64,000 nucleotides of DNA from Arsukibacterium sp. UBA3155 (GCA_002364615.1 DEYP01000019.1:1-64000); one strand, 5' to 3'; counted from the first letter of the stretch, positions 22,917-36,425 are shown. A program made the numbers and translations. Notes: generated by a model not told the origin, from the sequence alone.

Positions 22917-23221
22917 TTTTGTAACCCCTGGGCAAATACTCTTGTTTCGTACTGTGTGATTTCAGCCTTTTTCGCACGCCGAGCGCTGATTATTCGGTTA
23001 ACCATCTTACCTTGCTCATATACGCGTATAGTGTATACCACAAACAAGATCCCAAAAGGGCCACGACCTATTGTTTGGTACCTCACCTCGCCGTAATCAT
23101 TTCGGGTATCAGTTCGTTGTTGTCGTAACGGGTCATCCCAAACTAAGGCAGCGTCCATGAAGTCGATACCTCTTTCAAACAAGGTCTTCTTACGTTTATC
23201 TTCGTTCCATTCAAATTCCAT
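22913..23221 (-). CDS. BrnT-type toxin (RelE-fold ribonuclease)
   Basis: A 102-residue BrnT family protein. Family landmarks are FEWNEDKRKKTLFERGIDF (residues 3-21), a central WDDPL near 28-32, and the conserved C-terminal RIISARRAKKAE near 78-89. BrnT toxins fold like RelE and cleave RNA when freed from BrnA. It is the first gene of the operon: toxin, antitoxin, then a small extra gene, all with overlapping ends. The toxin-first order is the one known for brnTA. Confidence 0.88.
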   Translation of the reverse strand: MEFEWNEDKRKKTLFERGIDFMDAALVWDDPLRQQRTDTRNDYGEVRYQTIGRGPFGILFVVYTIRVYEQGKMVNRIISARRAKKAEITQYETRVFAQGLQK

Positions 23222-23258
23222 TTGAGTCTCATTATCCGGAAGTTAAAAACACCCATAA

Positions 23259-23286
23259 AATATACTTTAAAATAACAATTGACCAA
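23259..23286 (-). promoter_or_regulatory. promoter of the Brn-type operon
   Basis: On the minus strand a -35 TTGGTC (23286-23281), a 16-bp spacer and a -10 TATATT (23264-23259) lie about 40 bases before the toxin start. The spacer and surroundings are very AT-rich. No strong palindromic operator is visible. Confidence 0.5.
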
Positions 23287-23404
23287 CCATTTTTAAAGAT
23301 AGATTCACTGGTGTTTAAAAACTAATTTTACAATACAGTGGCGGCGCCGATTCCTTTTGCTATGGTTGTGATTACCTTATTTCTGATTTGGACACCGCAC
23401 TATT

Positions 23405-23899
23405 ATGACGTCGCAGTATTCCGCCCAAATTGATCAACTTCATAAAACTATTTATAACCCTGATATCAGTGAAGACGACGCTCGTCAGCATGTACTAAGG
23501 TGCTGCCTTGACGGTCTTAATATTCAGCAGGTTGGTTTGTGGCAATATACCGATGATGATTTACTGCGCTGTGAATTATTGCTGGATAAAAATGGTGGTT
23601 TCAGTCAGGAGGCCCTGCTGCTTGATCGCTGGAGTTTCCCGGGCTACTTTGCTGCGCTGGATAAAAGGCGGGTCATCAAGGCCAGCGATGCCATGCATGA
23701 TCCGGCAACTAAAGATTTAACCGAATTATTTCTAAAACCACTTAATGTTAAATCATTACTCGACGTTCCCATTTATCAGGGGGATAAACTTACTGGCATT
23801 ATTTGCTGCGAGCAAACAGTCACAATAAAACGCTGGACAGAGGAGGACGTCGCCTTCATTTTAGCGGTAGCTGATATTTACCGTTCACGCTTTAGTTAA
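23405..23899 (+). CDS. stand-alone GAF domain protein
   Basis: A 164-residue protein consisting essentially of one GAF domain (about 20-160): CCLDGLNIQQVGLWQYTDD near the start, SLLDVPIYQGDKLTGIICCEQ near 116-136, then a C-terminal helix. GAF domains bind small ligands such as cyclic nucleotides or chromophores. No output domain is attached. The paired cysteines at about 133-134 do not match the catalytic set of free-methionine sulfoxide reductase, so I do not call that enzyme. No strong ribosome-binding site precedes the ATG. Confidence 0.75.
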   Translation: MTSQYSAQIDQLHKTIYNPDISEDDARQHVLRCCLDGLNIQQVGLWQYTDDDLLRCELLLDKNGGFSQEALLLDRWSFPGYFAALDKRRVIKASDAMHDPATKDLTELFLKPLNVKSLLDVPIYQGDKLTGIICCEQTVTIKRWTEEDVAFILAVADIYRSRFS

Positions 23900-23989
23900 G
23901 GCATTTTGCCGCGTTGCACTGGCGCTGCAGCTAAAGGCTTGGCACACTGACGCTTATCCGCTATCTCTTTTAATCTGAAAGGACTTGCC

Positions 23990-25567
23990 ATGCGTCTGCT
24001 GTTTAGCACCCTATTGCTGGTTATCAGCACCTCCTGTTTGCCTGTGCTCGCCAATGAGACCGAACGCACCCCGTCGGCACCTGAGCGTAGTCAGGGAGAT
24101 GGCCCTTATAAACGCTTAATTTTACGTGGCGGCACCCTGATTAGTGGTGAAGGCGCACCGGCGATTGGCCCGGTGGATATTGTGATTGAAAACGACCGTA
24201 TCACTCAGGTAAACGTAGTCGGCTATCCCGATGTACCCGTGCTTACAGAAGGCCGGCTAAAAGCAGGCCCTGCTGATACCGAAATGGATATCAGCGGCAT
24301 GTATATTTTGCCCGGCTTTGTTGACATGCATGGTCATATTGGTGGCTCAGCCGCTGGCATCCCCGCTGAGTACGTATTTAAGCTGTGGCTGGCGCACGGC
24401 ATTACCACAGTGCGGGAGCCGGGTAGCTTTAATGGCCTGGCCTGGACCTTAAAACATGTAAAGGCTTCGGCTGAAAATAAAATTGTCGCGCCGCGGATAG
24501 TGCCTTATGTTGGTTTTGGTCAAGGCTTACCACAACCTGTATTTAACCCTGAGCAGGCTCGCAAGTGGGTACGCGATATTAAAAAGGCCGGTGGCGAGGG
24601 TATTAAATTTTTTGGTGCAACACCGGCCATAATGGCCGCTGCTTTGGATGAAGCAACCAAGCAGCAGTTAGGCACTATGATGCACCACGCCCAGTTGAAT
24701 GTCGCCCGCACTAATGTACTGGACAGTGCCCGGCTGGGGTTAGGCTCGATGGAGCACTGGTATGGCTTACCTGAAGCGCTGTTTAGCGGCCAGACTATTC
24801 AAGACTACCCTGCTGATTACAATTACCAGAACGAACAGGATCGCTTTAGTGCCGCCGGTGAGCTGTGGCGTCAGGCAGCGAAGCCTGGCTCAGACAAATG
24901 GAATGCGGTAAGAGATGAGCTGATAGCACTCGATTTTACCATTAACCCCACCCTGACTATTTATGAAGCCAGCCGCGATGCTGCTGCCCAGCGTAATGCA
25001 CAGTGGCACCAGCATTATACCCTGCCAACCCTGACTAAGTTTTTTACTCCCAGTCGCTACGCTCATGGCTCTTACTGGTTTGACTGGACCACCGACAATG
25101 AAATTACCTGGCGTGACAATTACCGGATCTGGATGCAGTTTTTAAATGACTATAAAAACCATGGCGGCCGTATTACGGTGGGATCTGATGCCGGCTACAT
25201 TTATAAAATTTACGGTTTTGCTTTTATTCAGGAACTTGAGCTATTGCGCGAAGCCGGTTTTAACGCATTAGAAGTGGTGCAGGCAGCTACACTTAACGGC
25301 GCTATTGCCCTGGGGTTGGACGAGCAGATTGGTAGCGTGGTACCAGGTAAAAAAGCCGATTTGGTTATTGTTGCCGAAAACCCACTGGCTAATTTTAAAG
25401 TGTTATACGGTACCGGTCATTACCGGCTTAATGCTGATAATGAAGCGATTCGCACCAAAGGCGTTCGTTACACCATTAAAGACGGCATTGTGTATGACGC
25501 GCAGCAGCTGTTAAGTGATGTCAGGAACATGGTAGAGCAGGCAAAACAACAGGACGCTAACAAATAG
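23990..25567 (+). CDS. exported metal-dependent amidohydrolase
   Basis: A 525-residue protein with a signal peptide (residues 1-21, cleavage near VLA-NE) and an amidohydrolase TIM barrel. Likely metal ligands are H114 and H116 (VDMHGHIG), H233, H256 and D400 (VGSDAG), with K206 (GIKFFG) as a possible carbamylated bridge. The C-terminal segment GSVVPGKKADLVIVAENP is typical of imidazolonepropionase/dipeptidase-like enzymes. The substrate cannot be named. It is preceded by AAAGGA and transcribed alone, with a bidirectional hairpin after it. Confidence 0.85.
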   Translation: MRLLFSTLLLVISTSCLPVLANETERTPSAPERSQGDGPYKRLILRGGTLISGEGAPAIGPVDIVIENDRITQVNVVGYPDVPVLTEGRLKAGPADTEMDISGMYILPGFVDMHGHIGGSAAGIPAEYVFKLWLAHGITTVREPGSFNGLAWTLKHVKASAENKIVAPRIVPYVGFGQGLPQPVFNPEQARKWVRDIKKAGGEGIKFFGATPAIMAAALDEATKQQLGTMMHHAQLNVARTNVLDSARLGLGSMEHWYGLPEALFSGQTIQDYPADYNYQNEQDRFSAAGELWRQAAKPGSDKWNAVRDELIALDFTINPTLTIYEASRDAAAQRNAQWHQHYTLPTLTKFFTPSRYAHGSYWFDWTTDNEITWRDNYRIWMQFLNDYKNHGGRITVGSDAGYIYKIYGFAFIQELELLREAGFNALEVVQAATLNGAIALGLDEQIGSVVPGKKADLVIVAENPLANFKVLYGTGHYRLNADNEAIRTKGVRYTIKDGIVYDAQQLLSDVRNMVEQAKQQDANK

Positions 25568-25593
25568 TGCTACTTTTAGTTTGCTTCGCGTTG

Positions 25594-25630
25594 AAAAACC
25601 AGCCGCTTTAATTTAGCGTCTGGTTTCATC
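25594..25630. terminator. bidirectional terminator between amidohydrolase and DUF6768 genes
   Basis: AAACCAGCCGCT (25596-25607) and AGCGTCTGGTTT (25615-25626) pair at 11 of 12 positions around a 7-base loop. The minus strand continues with a T run (TTTTT at 25598-25594), and the plus strand ends in TTT. It should serve both convergent genes. Confidence 0.75.
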
Positions 25631-25990
25631 CTATTTTGTCAGTTGTGCTACCGCCAGCTCCAAGCGTTTTAATTCACGCAAAGTTGAACTACGGTTGGTT
25701 TCCATCCAGATCCATAGTTTAGTCGCAACCTGGGCCTGAAATACTAACAATAAAGACACGCCCCAGAATAATTGTTGCTCCGGCGCCACCGTGAAGAAAT
25801 GATAGCCACAATAAAAAATCGCTACTGCCAATGCCGTTGCCAGTATGTAGGCAATTATCATAATTCCGCCAAGTCCGCCCTTAAAACCAGAGGCTAATAC
25901 CTTCTCCAGTCCCTGCTCTTCGCGCATTAATTTATCCAGCTCTGCGGCCTGTTTGGCCAAATGTATCTTAATGTCGTGATCGGTTGTCAT
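25631..25990 (-). CDS. DUF6768 membrane protein
   Basis: A 119-residue protein with a charged N-terminal region (1-36), two hydrophobic segments at about 41-66 and 72-92, and a charged C-terminal tail. It resembles the DUF6768 family found next to ECF sigma factors. It lies 44 bases after the sigma factor in the same direction. It could hold the sigma factor at the membrane, but it has no recognised anti-sigma (RskA/ZAS) motif such as HxxxCxxC. This is inference from position. Confidence 0.72.
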   Translation of the reverse strand: MTTDHDIKIHLAKQAAELDKLMREEQGLEKVLASGFKGGLGGIMIIAYILATALAVAIFYCGYHFFTVAPEQQLFWGVSLLLVFQAQVATKLWIWMETNRSSTLRELKRLELAVAQLTK

Positions 25991-26034
25991 AGCCTGCTCC
26001 TTATTGGGTGGGGTAAAAACGCTAAACCAAAATA

Positions 26035-26565
26035 CTATTGCAGTTTTTGTTGTAACTGCTGTCGTGCCCGATGCAATCGTGACTTAACGGTACCTAGCGG
26101 TATGTCGACTATCAAAGCTATCTGGCTAAGCTCTAACTCATGCAGATAATGCAGCTGCAATACCAGCCGCTCCTCTGCTGCCAGTAACGCCAGCGCTTTG
26201 CTTAGATCACCGCTATCGTAAGCTTGCTGCTGGCTGTTAGCTGGGCTAAGCTGGGCTGCTAAAGCCTCAATATCGATTGTCTGCTGTTTACAATTTTCTG
26301 CTTGCTTCTGATAATCCAGCACCTCCCAGCGCACCGCCCGGTACAACCAACTGGTGAATACCGCAGGGTCATTTAGGCGGGCTATTCGCTTGCCTACTTT
26401 CAACCAGACGTTCTGCACTACATCTTCAGCTAGCGCCGGGTCTGTCAGTAAATATGCAGCAAAGCGGCGTAAGTCCCGATGATAATGCCGATACAGCAAG
26501 CCAAAAGCTCGCTTATCGCCGTCTTGCATCGCCAGCACCAGTAAATCGAGTTGTGCCTGCTGCAT
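26035..26565 (-). CDS. ECF-type RNA polymerase sigma factor
   Basis: A 176-residue sigma-70 family protein with only regions 2 and 4. Region 2 (about 15-85) contains LLYRHYHRDLRRFAAYLL and DPALAEDVVQNVWLKV. Region 4 (about 120-174) has the helix-turn-helix LSQIALIVDIPLGTVKSRL. AGGAC precedes the ATG. The target regulon is unknown. It is followed by the DUF6768 gene, its likely partner. No promoter with an autoregulatory ECF signature could be assigned. Confidence 0.92.
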   Translation of the reverse strand: MQQAQLDLLVLAMQDGDKRAFGLLYRHYHRDLRRFAAYLLTDPALAEDVVQNVWLKVGKRIARLNDPAVFTSWLYRAVRWEVLDYQKQAENCKQQTIDIEALAAQLSPANSQQQAYDSGDLSKALALLAAEERLVLQLHYLHELELSQIALIVDIPLGTVKSRLHRARQQLQQKLQ

Positions 26566-26686
26566 TAGTGTCCTTAATATTGTTGTTGCTATTAAAAGAC
26601 GACGCTAAGGGTTACCGGGTTCACGTATATTAATATTTATTTTTGCTTTAGTTTAACTGCTGGCGCTATTTATTCTTTTCCACAAA

Positions 26687-26718
26687 CAAAAAAAGCCAGC
26701 GGTTAAGCCGGCTTTTTA
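26687..26718 (-). terminator. glyQS terminator
   Basis: On the minus strand AAAAAGCCGGC and GCTGGCTTTTT form an imperfect stem around a 6-base loop, continuing into TTTTTTTG. It lies about 25 bases after the glyS stop. Confidence 0.85.
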
Positions 26719-26740
26719 AATATTAGAAACTATAACGCGG

Positions 26741-28798
26741 TTACTGCAACACTGAAATATCAGCGACTTGCAGAAACAGTTCTCGAAGCTGCTGCAGTAA
26801 TGCCAGGCGATTAACACGCACGGCGTTATCATCGGCATTTACCATAACCTGGTCAAAAAAGGTGTCGATAACCTCACGCATACCGGCAAGATGCGCCAGG
26901 CTGTCGCTATAATTGTGCCCTTCGCTCTGAAAAGCTTGTTCAACCGTTATTGCCTCATATAGCGCTTTCTCTGCTGACTCCTGCAGTAAGTTAGTGCTTA
27001 CTTCTGACGGAATAGTCTCGGTGACTTTAGCCAGAATATTGGCAACCCGCTTGTTCGCTGCTGCCAGCGCTGCTGCCGCTTCCAGCTTACTGAATGCAGC
27101 CACTGCACTTACCCGTCGGTGAAAATCACTTGGGCTGGTTGGCCGGCGTGCTAACACCGCCTGAATAACATCAACAGAGTAGCCTTCGTCCTGATACCAG
27201 GCACGGAAGCGGCCCAGCATAAAGTCTAGTACCTCATCAGCAACCTTGGTATTCGTTAACTTATTGCCAAAGGTTTGCTGGCTAAAGGCAATCAGTTCTA
27301 CCAGATCCAGCGGTAACTGTTTCTCCACCATAATACGCAGCGCACCTATCGCCGCCCGGCGCAGAGCGAACGGGTCTTTATCGCCTTTTGGTATCTGGCC
27401 AATGCCGAAAATACCCACTAAGGTATCCAGCTTATCGGCAATCGCTACTGCAGCACCTTCCAACCGGCTTGGTAACTGATCACCGGCAAAGCGTGGCATA
27501 TACTGCTCGTTTAGCGCCAGCGCTACCGCTTCGTCTTCACCATCAAGCCTTGCATAGTGCATACCCATAATGCCCTGCACTTCAGGGAATTCACCGACCA
27601 TATTGGTCATTAAATCGGTTTTAGATAATAAACCTGCGCGTTTAGCCGCGGCCGCTTCCGCACCAATTTTTGCCGCAACAAAACCAGCAACAGAACTTAT
27701 CCGCTCTGACTTTTCTGCCAGCGTGCCCAGCTGCTTCTGAAACAACACAGTCTTCAGACTGTCCAACCGCTCAATAAGCTTGGTTTTACGATCCGTTTTA
27801 AAGAAAAACTCAGCATCAGCCAACCGTGGCCGCACGACTTTTTCATTACCGCTGATTATCTGCGCTGGATCCTTACTTTCAATATTGGTGACGAAGATAA
27901 ACTTATTGATTAACTTGCCCTGCTTATCCAGCAACGGGAAGTATTTCTGATTATCTTTCATTGTTGAAATTAACGGCTCGGCTGGTACCTGCAGGAAACT
28001 CTGCTCAAAGCTGCCCACCAGCACCACAGGCCACTCCACTAATGAAGCCACTTCTTCCAGCAAAGCATCATCCATCTGCGCTACAGCGCCCAAACTGTCA
28101 ACTGTTGCTTTGACCTGCCTGGCAATAGTATCTTTACGTTCGTTGTAATCGGCTACTACATAGGCCTGCTTTAGCGTTGCTAAATAAGCATCGGCATTAG
28201 CAATCTCAACCAGAGCTGGCGCATGAAAACGATGACCATAGCTTTTATTACTGCTGTCACGCCCCAGAATGGTCGCGGGTACCACTTCGTTACCAAACAA
28301 CATAATGATGGTATGCACCGGCCGGATAAATTCAGCATTGGAGTTGCCCCAACGCATAGGCCGGGCTATCGGTAACTTCGCCAGCGCCGTTTTAATCACA
28401 TCTGCTAACAACGCAACAGTGCTCTGGCCTTTTTGTAATTGCTTATGCAATAACCAGGCACCTTTATCGGTTTCCAGTCGTTCGGCTTGCTCCACACTAA
28501 TGCCACAACCTGCCGCCCAACCAGCAGCGGCCTTAGTTGGCTTACCGTCAGCATCAAATGCGGCGGCAATGGCTGGGCCACGCTTTTCTATTACTTTATC
28601 GCTCTGGCTTGCTGCCAGCCCATTTACCCGCACGGCTAAACGACGGGGCGCAGCGTACCAGACAATGTCGCCATGGCTTAACTCTTGTTTGGCCAGCTCT
28701 GCGCTAATATTATCAGCAAAGGCTGTCGCCAGTGTTTTAAGCGCCTTGGGTGGCAGCTCTTCAGTACCAATTTCTACCAGAAAATCCTGTGCGCTCAT
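26741..28798 (-). CDS. glyS: glycyl-tRNA synthetase beta subunit
   Basis: Large subunit of the bacterial alpha2beta2 glycyl-tRNA synthetase, 685 residues (E. coli 689). The N-terminus [16 protein letters not shown] is diagnostic, and an HD-like and tRNA-binding region follows, with a DALR anticodon domain at the C-terminus. Its start overlaps the glyQ stop by 4 bases. Confidence 0.98.
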   Translation of the reverse strand: MSAQDFLVEIGTEELPPKALKTLATAFADNISAELAKQELSHGDIVWYAAPRRLAVRVNGLAASQSDKVIEKRGPAIAAAFDADGKPTKAAAGWAAGCGISVEQAERLETDKGAWLLHKQLQKGQSTVALLADVIKTALAKLPIARPMRWGNSNAEFIRPVHTIIMLFGNEVVPATILGRDSSNKSYGHRFHAPALVEIANADAYLATLKQAYVVADYNERKDTIARQVKATVDSLGAVAQMDDALLEEVASLVEWPVVLVGSFEQSFLQVPAEPLISTMKDNQKYFPLLDKQGKLINKFIFVTNIESKDPAQIISGNEKVVRPRLADAEFFFKTDRKTKLIERLDSLKTVLFQKQLGTLAEKSERISSVAGFVAAKIGAEAAAAKRAGLLSKTDLMTNMVGEFPEVQGIMGMHYARLDGEDEAVALALNEQYMPRFAGDQLPSRLEGAAVAIADKLDTLVGIFGIGQIPKGDKDPFALRRAAIGALRIMVEKQLPLDLVELIAFSQQTFGNKLTNTKVADEVLDFMLGRFRAWYQDEGYSVDVIQAVLARRPTSPSDFHRRVSAVAAFSKLEAAAALAAANKRVANILAKVTETIPSEVSTNLLQESAEKALYEAITVEQAFQSEGHNYSDSLAHLAGMREVIDTFFDQVMVNADDNAVRVNRLALLQQLRELFLQVADISVLQ

Positions 28799-29721
28799 TT
28801 TGCCTCCTGCTGGTTTTGCGTGCCATTTTTACAAAGCGGAAAACCCAGTTTTTCGCGACTGGCAAAATAAGCTTCGGCACAGGCTTTGGCCAAGGTACGA
28901 ACCCGCAGAATATAACGCTGCCGCTCAGTCACTGATATTGCATGTCGCGCATCCAGCATATTAAACGCATGGGAGGCTTTCATTACCTTTTCATAAGCGG
29001 GCAAGGCTAAGCCTTGTTCAATCAGGTAATGGCTTTCTTTTTCACATTGGTCAAACTGGGCAAACAACGCCGGTACATCAGCATGCTCAAAATTATAAGT
29101 AGATTGCTCTACTTCATTCTGGTGAAATACATCACCATAGCTTACCCGGCCTAACGGCCCGTCAGTCCAGACTAAGTCATAAATTGAGTCAACACCCTGA
29201 ATGTACATGGCCAGACGCTCTAAACCATAGGTAATTTCCCCGGTTACCGGCCGGCATTCTAAGCCTCCTACCTGCTGGAAATAAGTAAACTGCGTCACTT
29301 CCATGCCGTTTAACCACACTTCCCAGCCCAGGCCCCAGGCGCCTAAGGTTGGTGACTCCCAGTTGTCTTCAACAAAACGAATATCATGCACCAGGGTATC
29401 AATACCTAACTCACGCAATGAGCCCAGGTACAGCTCCTGAATATTGTCTGGTGACGGCTTTAAAATCACCTGAAACTGGTAGTAATGCTGCAACCGGTTG
29501 GGGTTTTCACCATAACGGCCATCAGTTGGCCGCCGACATGGCTGCACATAAGCCACGTTGGTAGGCTCTGGCCCTAAGGAACGTAAAAACGTCATGGGGT
29601 GAAAGGTGCCGGCGCCCACTTCTAAATCCAGTGGCTGCACCAGAACGCAGCCCTGACGTGCCCAGTAATCTTGCAGGGCTAATATCAGGCCCTGAAAGGT
29701 TTTTATATCGTAATTATGCAT
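28795..29721 (-). CDS. glyQ: glycyl-tRNA synthetase alpha subunit
   Basis: Catalytic class II aminoacyl-tRNA synthetase subunit of 308 residues (E. coli 303). Recognisable segments are [18 protein letters not shown] near 8-25, [16 protein letters not shown] near 61-76 and [24 protein letters not shown] near 129-152. It is coupled to glyS and lies 64 bases downstream of gyrB. The ribosome-binding site is weak. Confidence 0.98.
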   Translation of the reverse strand: MHNYDIKTFQGLILALQDYWARQGCVLVQPLDLEVGAGTFHPMTFLRSLGPEPTNVAYVQPCRRPTDGRYGENPNRLQHYYQFQVILKPSPDNIQELYLGSLRELGIDTLVHDIRFVEDNWESPTLGAWGLGWEVWLNGMEVTQFTYFQQVGGLECRPVTGEITYGLERLAMYIQGVDSIYDLVWTDGPLGRVSYGDVFHQNEVEQSTYNFEHADVPALFAQFDQCEKESHYLIEQGLALPAYEKVMKASHAFNMLDARHAISVTERQRYILRVRTLAKACAEAYFASREKLGFPLCKNGTQNQQEAK

Positions 29722-29747
29722 GCGCTGCTAACTCGCTAAAATGACTG

Positions 29748-29763
29748 AGGGGCCGCAGCCCCT
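29748..29763 (-). terminator. possible weak gyrB terminator
   Basis: AGGGGC (29748-29753) and GCCCCT (29758-29763) form a 6-bp GC-rich hairpin with a tetraloop between gyrB and glyQ. There is no adjacent T run on the minus strand (TTTT comes 10 bases later), so it may only attenuate read-through from gyrB into... regions beyond; note that glyQ lies downstream on the same strand. Confidence 0.3.
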
Positions 29764-29785
29764 GTCTTGTTATCTGGTAAAAAAA

Positions 29786-33305
<3,520 letters not shown>

Positions 33306-33308
33306 TAC

Positions 33309-34412
33309 TTATAATCGCATTGGCATAACAACGTAGCTGGCGCCTTCATTACCAACGCCCTCAATCATGGTGCTGGAGTTAGCATCATTTAAATGCAAAA
33401 TGACCAGGTCGGTATTAAGGGTGTTAAGCACATCCAGCATATAGCCGACGTTAAACCCAATCTCCAGTGGATCCCCCTGATATTCAACCTCAATAACTTC
33501 TTCAGCTTGCTCATGCTCGGGGTTATTCGCCATGATTTGCAGTTCATCGTTACTTAAGGTAAAGCGCACGCCACGATATTTTTCGTTGGATAAAATAGAC
33601 GCTCTGGTACAGGCGTCTTTAATTACCGGCCGATGCGCTGTAACTAACTTGGTGCTATTGCGTGGTAGTACCCGGCGATAGTCAGGGAACCGACCATCGA
33701 TAAGCTTGCTGCTGAAGGTAAAGCCCTGATCGGATAAGCGGATATGATTCTGGCCCAGACTTAACTGGATAATCTGGTCGTCATTGGCCAGTAAGCGCAT
33801 AATTTCCAGTACGCCCTTACGCGGGATAATAATTTGCTTTTGCTGCAAATTAACTCCAGGCAACGCCAGTTTACTTAGTGCCAGCCGATGACCATCCGTG
33901 CCTACTGCGGTCAGGCTACCGTTGTCGACTTCAAACAACAAGCCGTTTAAATAGTATCTTACGTCCTGGTTGGCCATTGAAAAGGCTGTGTCATCCAATA
34001 ACTTACGCAATTGCTGACGGCTGATACTGATATCAACTTCGCCCTGCCAACTTTCCAGATTAGGGTATTCTGCCGCACTAAGCGTAGACAACGTAAACTT
34101 GGTTTTACCACAAGTTAAGATACAGCTCTCGGCTTGCAGTACTACTTTAATATCACTGTTTTCTGGCAAGCTGCGACAAATATCCAGCAACTTTTTAGCC
34201 GGCACGGTAACCCTGCCAACCTGCTGCACCTGCACCGCATCAGTAGTAGCCACTAGTTCAACTTCTAAATCGGTACCGGTCAGCGCTAGCTGTTGCTCAC
34301 TTACTTCTATCAACACATTGGATAAAATAGGTAAGGTGTGGCGTCGTTCAATGGCGCCCGAGACCATTTGCAGTGGCTTGAGTAAGGCGTCTCTGTTGAT
34401 CACAAATTGCAT
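33309..34412 (-). CDS. dnaN: DNA polymerase III sliding clamp (beta)
   Basis: Ring-forming processivity clamp of 367 residues (E. coli 366), with three repeated clamp domains. It opens MQFVINRDALLKPLQMVSG and ends VVMPMRL, both typical. AAGG precedes the ATG, and the gene follows dnaA by 37 bases in the dnaA-dnaN-recF-gyrB operon. Confidence 0.99.
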   Translation of the reverse strand: MQFVINRDALLKPLQMVSGAIERRHTLPILSNVLIEVSEQQLALTGTDLEVELVATTDAVQVQQVGRVTVPAKKLLDICRSLPENSDIKVVLQAESCILTCGKTKFTLSTLSAAEYPNLESWQGEVDISISRQQLRKLLDDTAFSMANQDVRYYLNGLLFEVDNGSLTAVGTDGHRLALSKLALPGVNLQQKQIIIPRKGVLEIMRLLANDDQIIQLSLGQNHIRLSDQGFTFSSKLIDGRFPDYRRVLPRNSTKLVTAHRPVIKDACTRASILSNEKYRGVRFTLSNDELQIMANNPEHEQAEEVIEVEYQGDPLEIGFNVGYMLDVLNTLNTDLVILHLNDANSSTMIEGVGNEGASYVVMPMRL

Positions 34413-34449
34413 AGCTTAACCTTAGTTAGGATGTCCCTGTTAAAACCGG

Positions 34450-35829
34450 CTATGAAGATAACGTGCGAATGAGGTTTTGAAAATCCTCTTTAATTTCGTG
34501 GGTTTCTTCCTTTAAAGATTCAATCTTGCGACAGGCATGTAATACCGTGGTATGGTCGCGGCCACCAAAGGCATCGCCAATTTCTGGCAAGCTGTGGTTG
34601 GTTAATTCTTTTGATAATGCCATGGCCATTTGTCGCGGCCGCGCTACCGAGCGAGAGCGCCGTTTCGACAATAAATCGGCAACGCGGATTTTATAATACT
34701 CGGCCACTGTTTTCTGAATGTTTTCAATAGTAACCAGTTTATCTTGCAACGCCAGTAAATCTCGTAATGCTTCCCGCACGAAATCAATGGTAATAGGCCG
34801 GCCGGTGAAGTTAGCATTAGCAATAACCCGATTTAACGCCCCTTCTAATTCCCGCACGTTTGAACGCAATCGCTTTGCCACGAAAAAGGCAACTTCTTCC
34901 GGCAGGCGGATTTGGTTCTCCTGCGCCTTACGCATCAGAATTGCTACCCGGGTTTCCAACTCAGGAGGCTCTATGGCAATGGTCAGGCCCCAACCGAAGC
35001 GAGACTTTAAACGATCTTCCACGCCGTCAATTTCTTTGGGATAACGGTCGCTGGTTAAAATAATTTGCTGGTTGCCTTCAAGCAAGGCATTAAACGTATG
35101 AAAGAACTCTTCTTGTGACCGCTCTTTATTAGCAAAAAACTGAATGTCATCGATAAGTAGCGCATCTACCGAACGATAATAACGTTTAAACTCTTCTATG
35201 GCATTGTTTTGTAATGCTTTAACCATATCCTGAACAAAACGTTCAGAGTGCATATAAATGACTTTGGCATCAGGCTTTTTCGCAAGAATACCGTTACCGA
35301 CCGCGTGTAATAAGTGGGTTTTACCCAGGCCGGTGCCGCCATAAATAAACAAGGGGTTATAAGCAGTACCCGGATTATCAGCAACCTGACTGGCTGCGGC
35401 ACGTGCTAACTGATTCGATTTACCCTCAACAAAGTTAGTAAAGGTGTAATTTGCCCGGACGTTGCTGCGCACTATAGTCTTCGGAGCGGGCTCAGCGGCT
35501 TCCCGCGGTGCCGGTATCGAATTGTTAGCCGCCGGTTCTGCTTGAGGTAAGTGACTATTACCCGGGGGTCGCTTTGTTTGTTGCTGACTGTTACCGACAT
35601 CAAACTTAAGTCGTGGTGCATCATCGCCACAATAATCCTGGATCAATTCAAGGATCCGGTTTAAATACTTCTCTCGTACCCAATCCAGTACAAAGCGGTT
35701 TGGCGCATACAGGATCAGAGAATCAGACGAACTGTCAGCTTGTAGCGGCCGGATCCACATACTGAAATGTTGGGCTGGCAGTTCAGATTGCAAAGCCTGT
35801 AAACAATTTTGCCAAACAGATTGATACAC
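34450..35829 (-). CDS. dnaA: chromosomal replication initiator DnaA
   Basis: Origin-binding AAA+ ATPase of 459 residues (E. coli 467). Domain I is at 1-85, a variable linker at about 86-130, Walker [14 protein letters not shown] near 164-176 and Walker [13 protein letters not shown] near 223-234. Domain IV carries the DNA-binding signature [15 protein letters not shown] near 422-436. It starts with GTG at 35829 after CAGGAGAG. It is first in its operon, divergent from rpmH. Confidence 0.99.
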   Translation of the reverse strand: MYQSVWQNCLQALQSELPAQHFSMWIRPLQADSSSDSLILYAPNRFVLDWVREKYLNRILELIQDYCGDDAPRLKFDVGNSQQQTKRPPGNSHLPQAEPAANNSIPAPREAAEPAPKTIVRSNVRANYTFTNFVEGKSNQLARAAASQVADNPGTAYNPLFIYGGTGLGKTHLLHAVGNGILAKKPDAKVIYMHSERFVQDMVKALQNNAIEEFKRYYRSVDALLIDDIQFFANKERSQEEFFHTFNALLEGNQQIILTSDRYPKEIDGVEDRLKSRFGWGLTIAIEPPELETRVAILMRKAQENQIRLPEEVAFFVAKRLRSNVRELEGALNRVIANANFTGRPITIDFVREALRDLLALQDKLVTIENIQKTVAEYYKIRVADLLSKRRSRSVARPRQMAMALSKELTNHSLPEIGDAFGGRDHTTVLHACRKIESLKEETHEIKEDFQNLIRTLSS

Positions 35830-35892
35830 CGTCTCTCCTGAAGCCCTGATTAAAATGATAAGTTAGGGCTGGTATCCCTACGCAAGTCGGCC

Positions 35893-35922
35893 ATTATCCT
35901 ATGATCTTATCCACAAGTTCAA
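35893..35922 (-). promoter_or_regulatory. dnaA promoter with a DnaA box in the spacer
   Basis: On the minus strand a -35 TTGAAC (35922-35917), an 18-bp spacer and a -10 GATAAT (35898-35893) lie 63 bases before the dnaA start. The perfect DnaA box TTATCCACA (+ strand 35907-35915) fills half the spacer, and a GATC (35904-35907) touches it. That layout predicts repression by DnaA and sensitivity to SeqA/Dam. Confidence 0.55.
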
Positions 35923-36153
35923 TGTTGACTTTTCAAAAAAAACCCAGCGAGGTCTATAAATAACACAAGCCTTTGTATTAATACAATTTAAAAGCCTTAT
36001 TCTATTTGATAATACTAATCATAATCGGCTGCTGTTTCTGGCTTAAAAAATAAATAACTCACATTTTATTCAGTAAGATCAGTGTGGCTGTGGAAAACTT
36101 ATTAAGTTGGCGATATAAACAACGATCAGATCAGAATAAAAGCGAGGATCGCA
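35923..36153. other. dnaA-rpmH intergenic region, AT-rich
   Basis: The divergent gap of 440 bases (35830-36269) carries the dnaA promoter at one end and the rpmH promoter at the other. Between them I see AT-rich DNA, a weak DnaA-box-like TTTTCCACA on the minus strand (around 36091), and several GATC sites. No open frame is convincing. Confidence 0.5.
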
Positions 36154-36182
36154 TTGACTTTCGGCACCGAACTACTTAAAAT
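36154..36182 (+). promoter_or_regulatory. rpmH promoter
   Basis: TTGACT (36154-36159), a 17-bp spacer and TAAAAT (36177-36182) make a strong sigma-70 promoter, 88 bases before rpmH. It should drive rpmH-rnpA-yidD-yidC. Confidence 0.75.
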
Positions 36183-36224
36183 TCGCGCTCATTTTTGTCA
36201 GCTGCGTTTTGGTATATTTGCTAA

Positions 36225-36407
<183 letters not shown>

Positions 36408-36425
36408 TCGGCTGTTAAGCGCTGC

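Noticed and set aside
28269-28964. 231-codon open frame on the + strand opposite glyS
   Set aside because: Antisense to a well-conserved gene, with composition mirroring the glyS codons and no recognisable motif or ribosome-binding site. It is a shadow frame.
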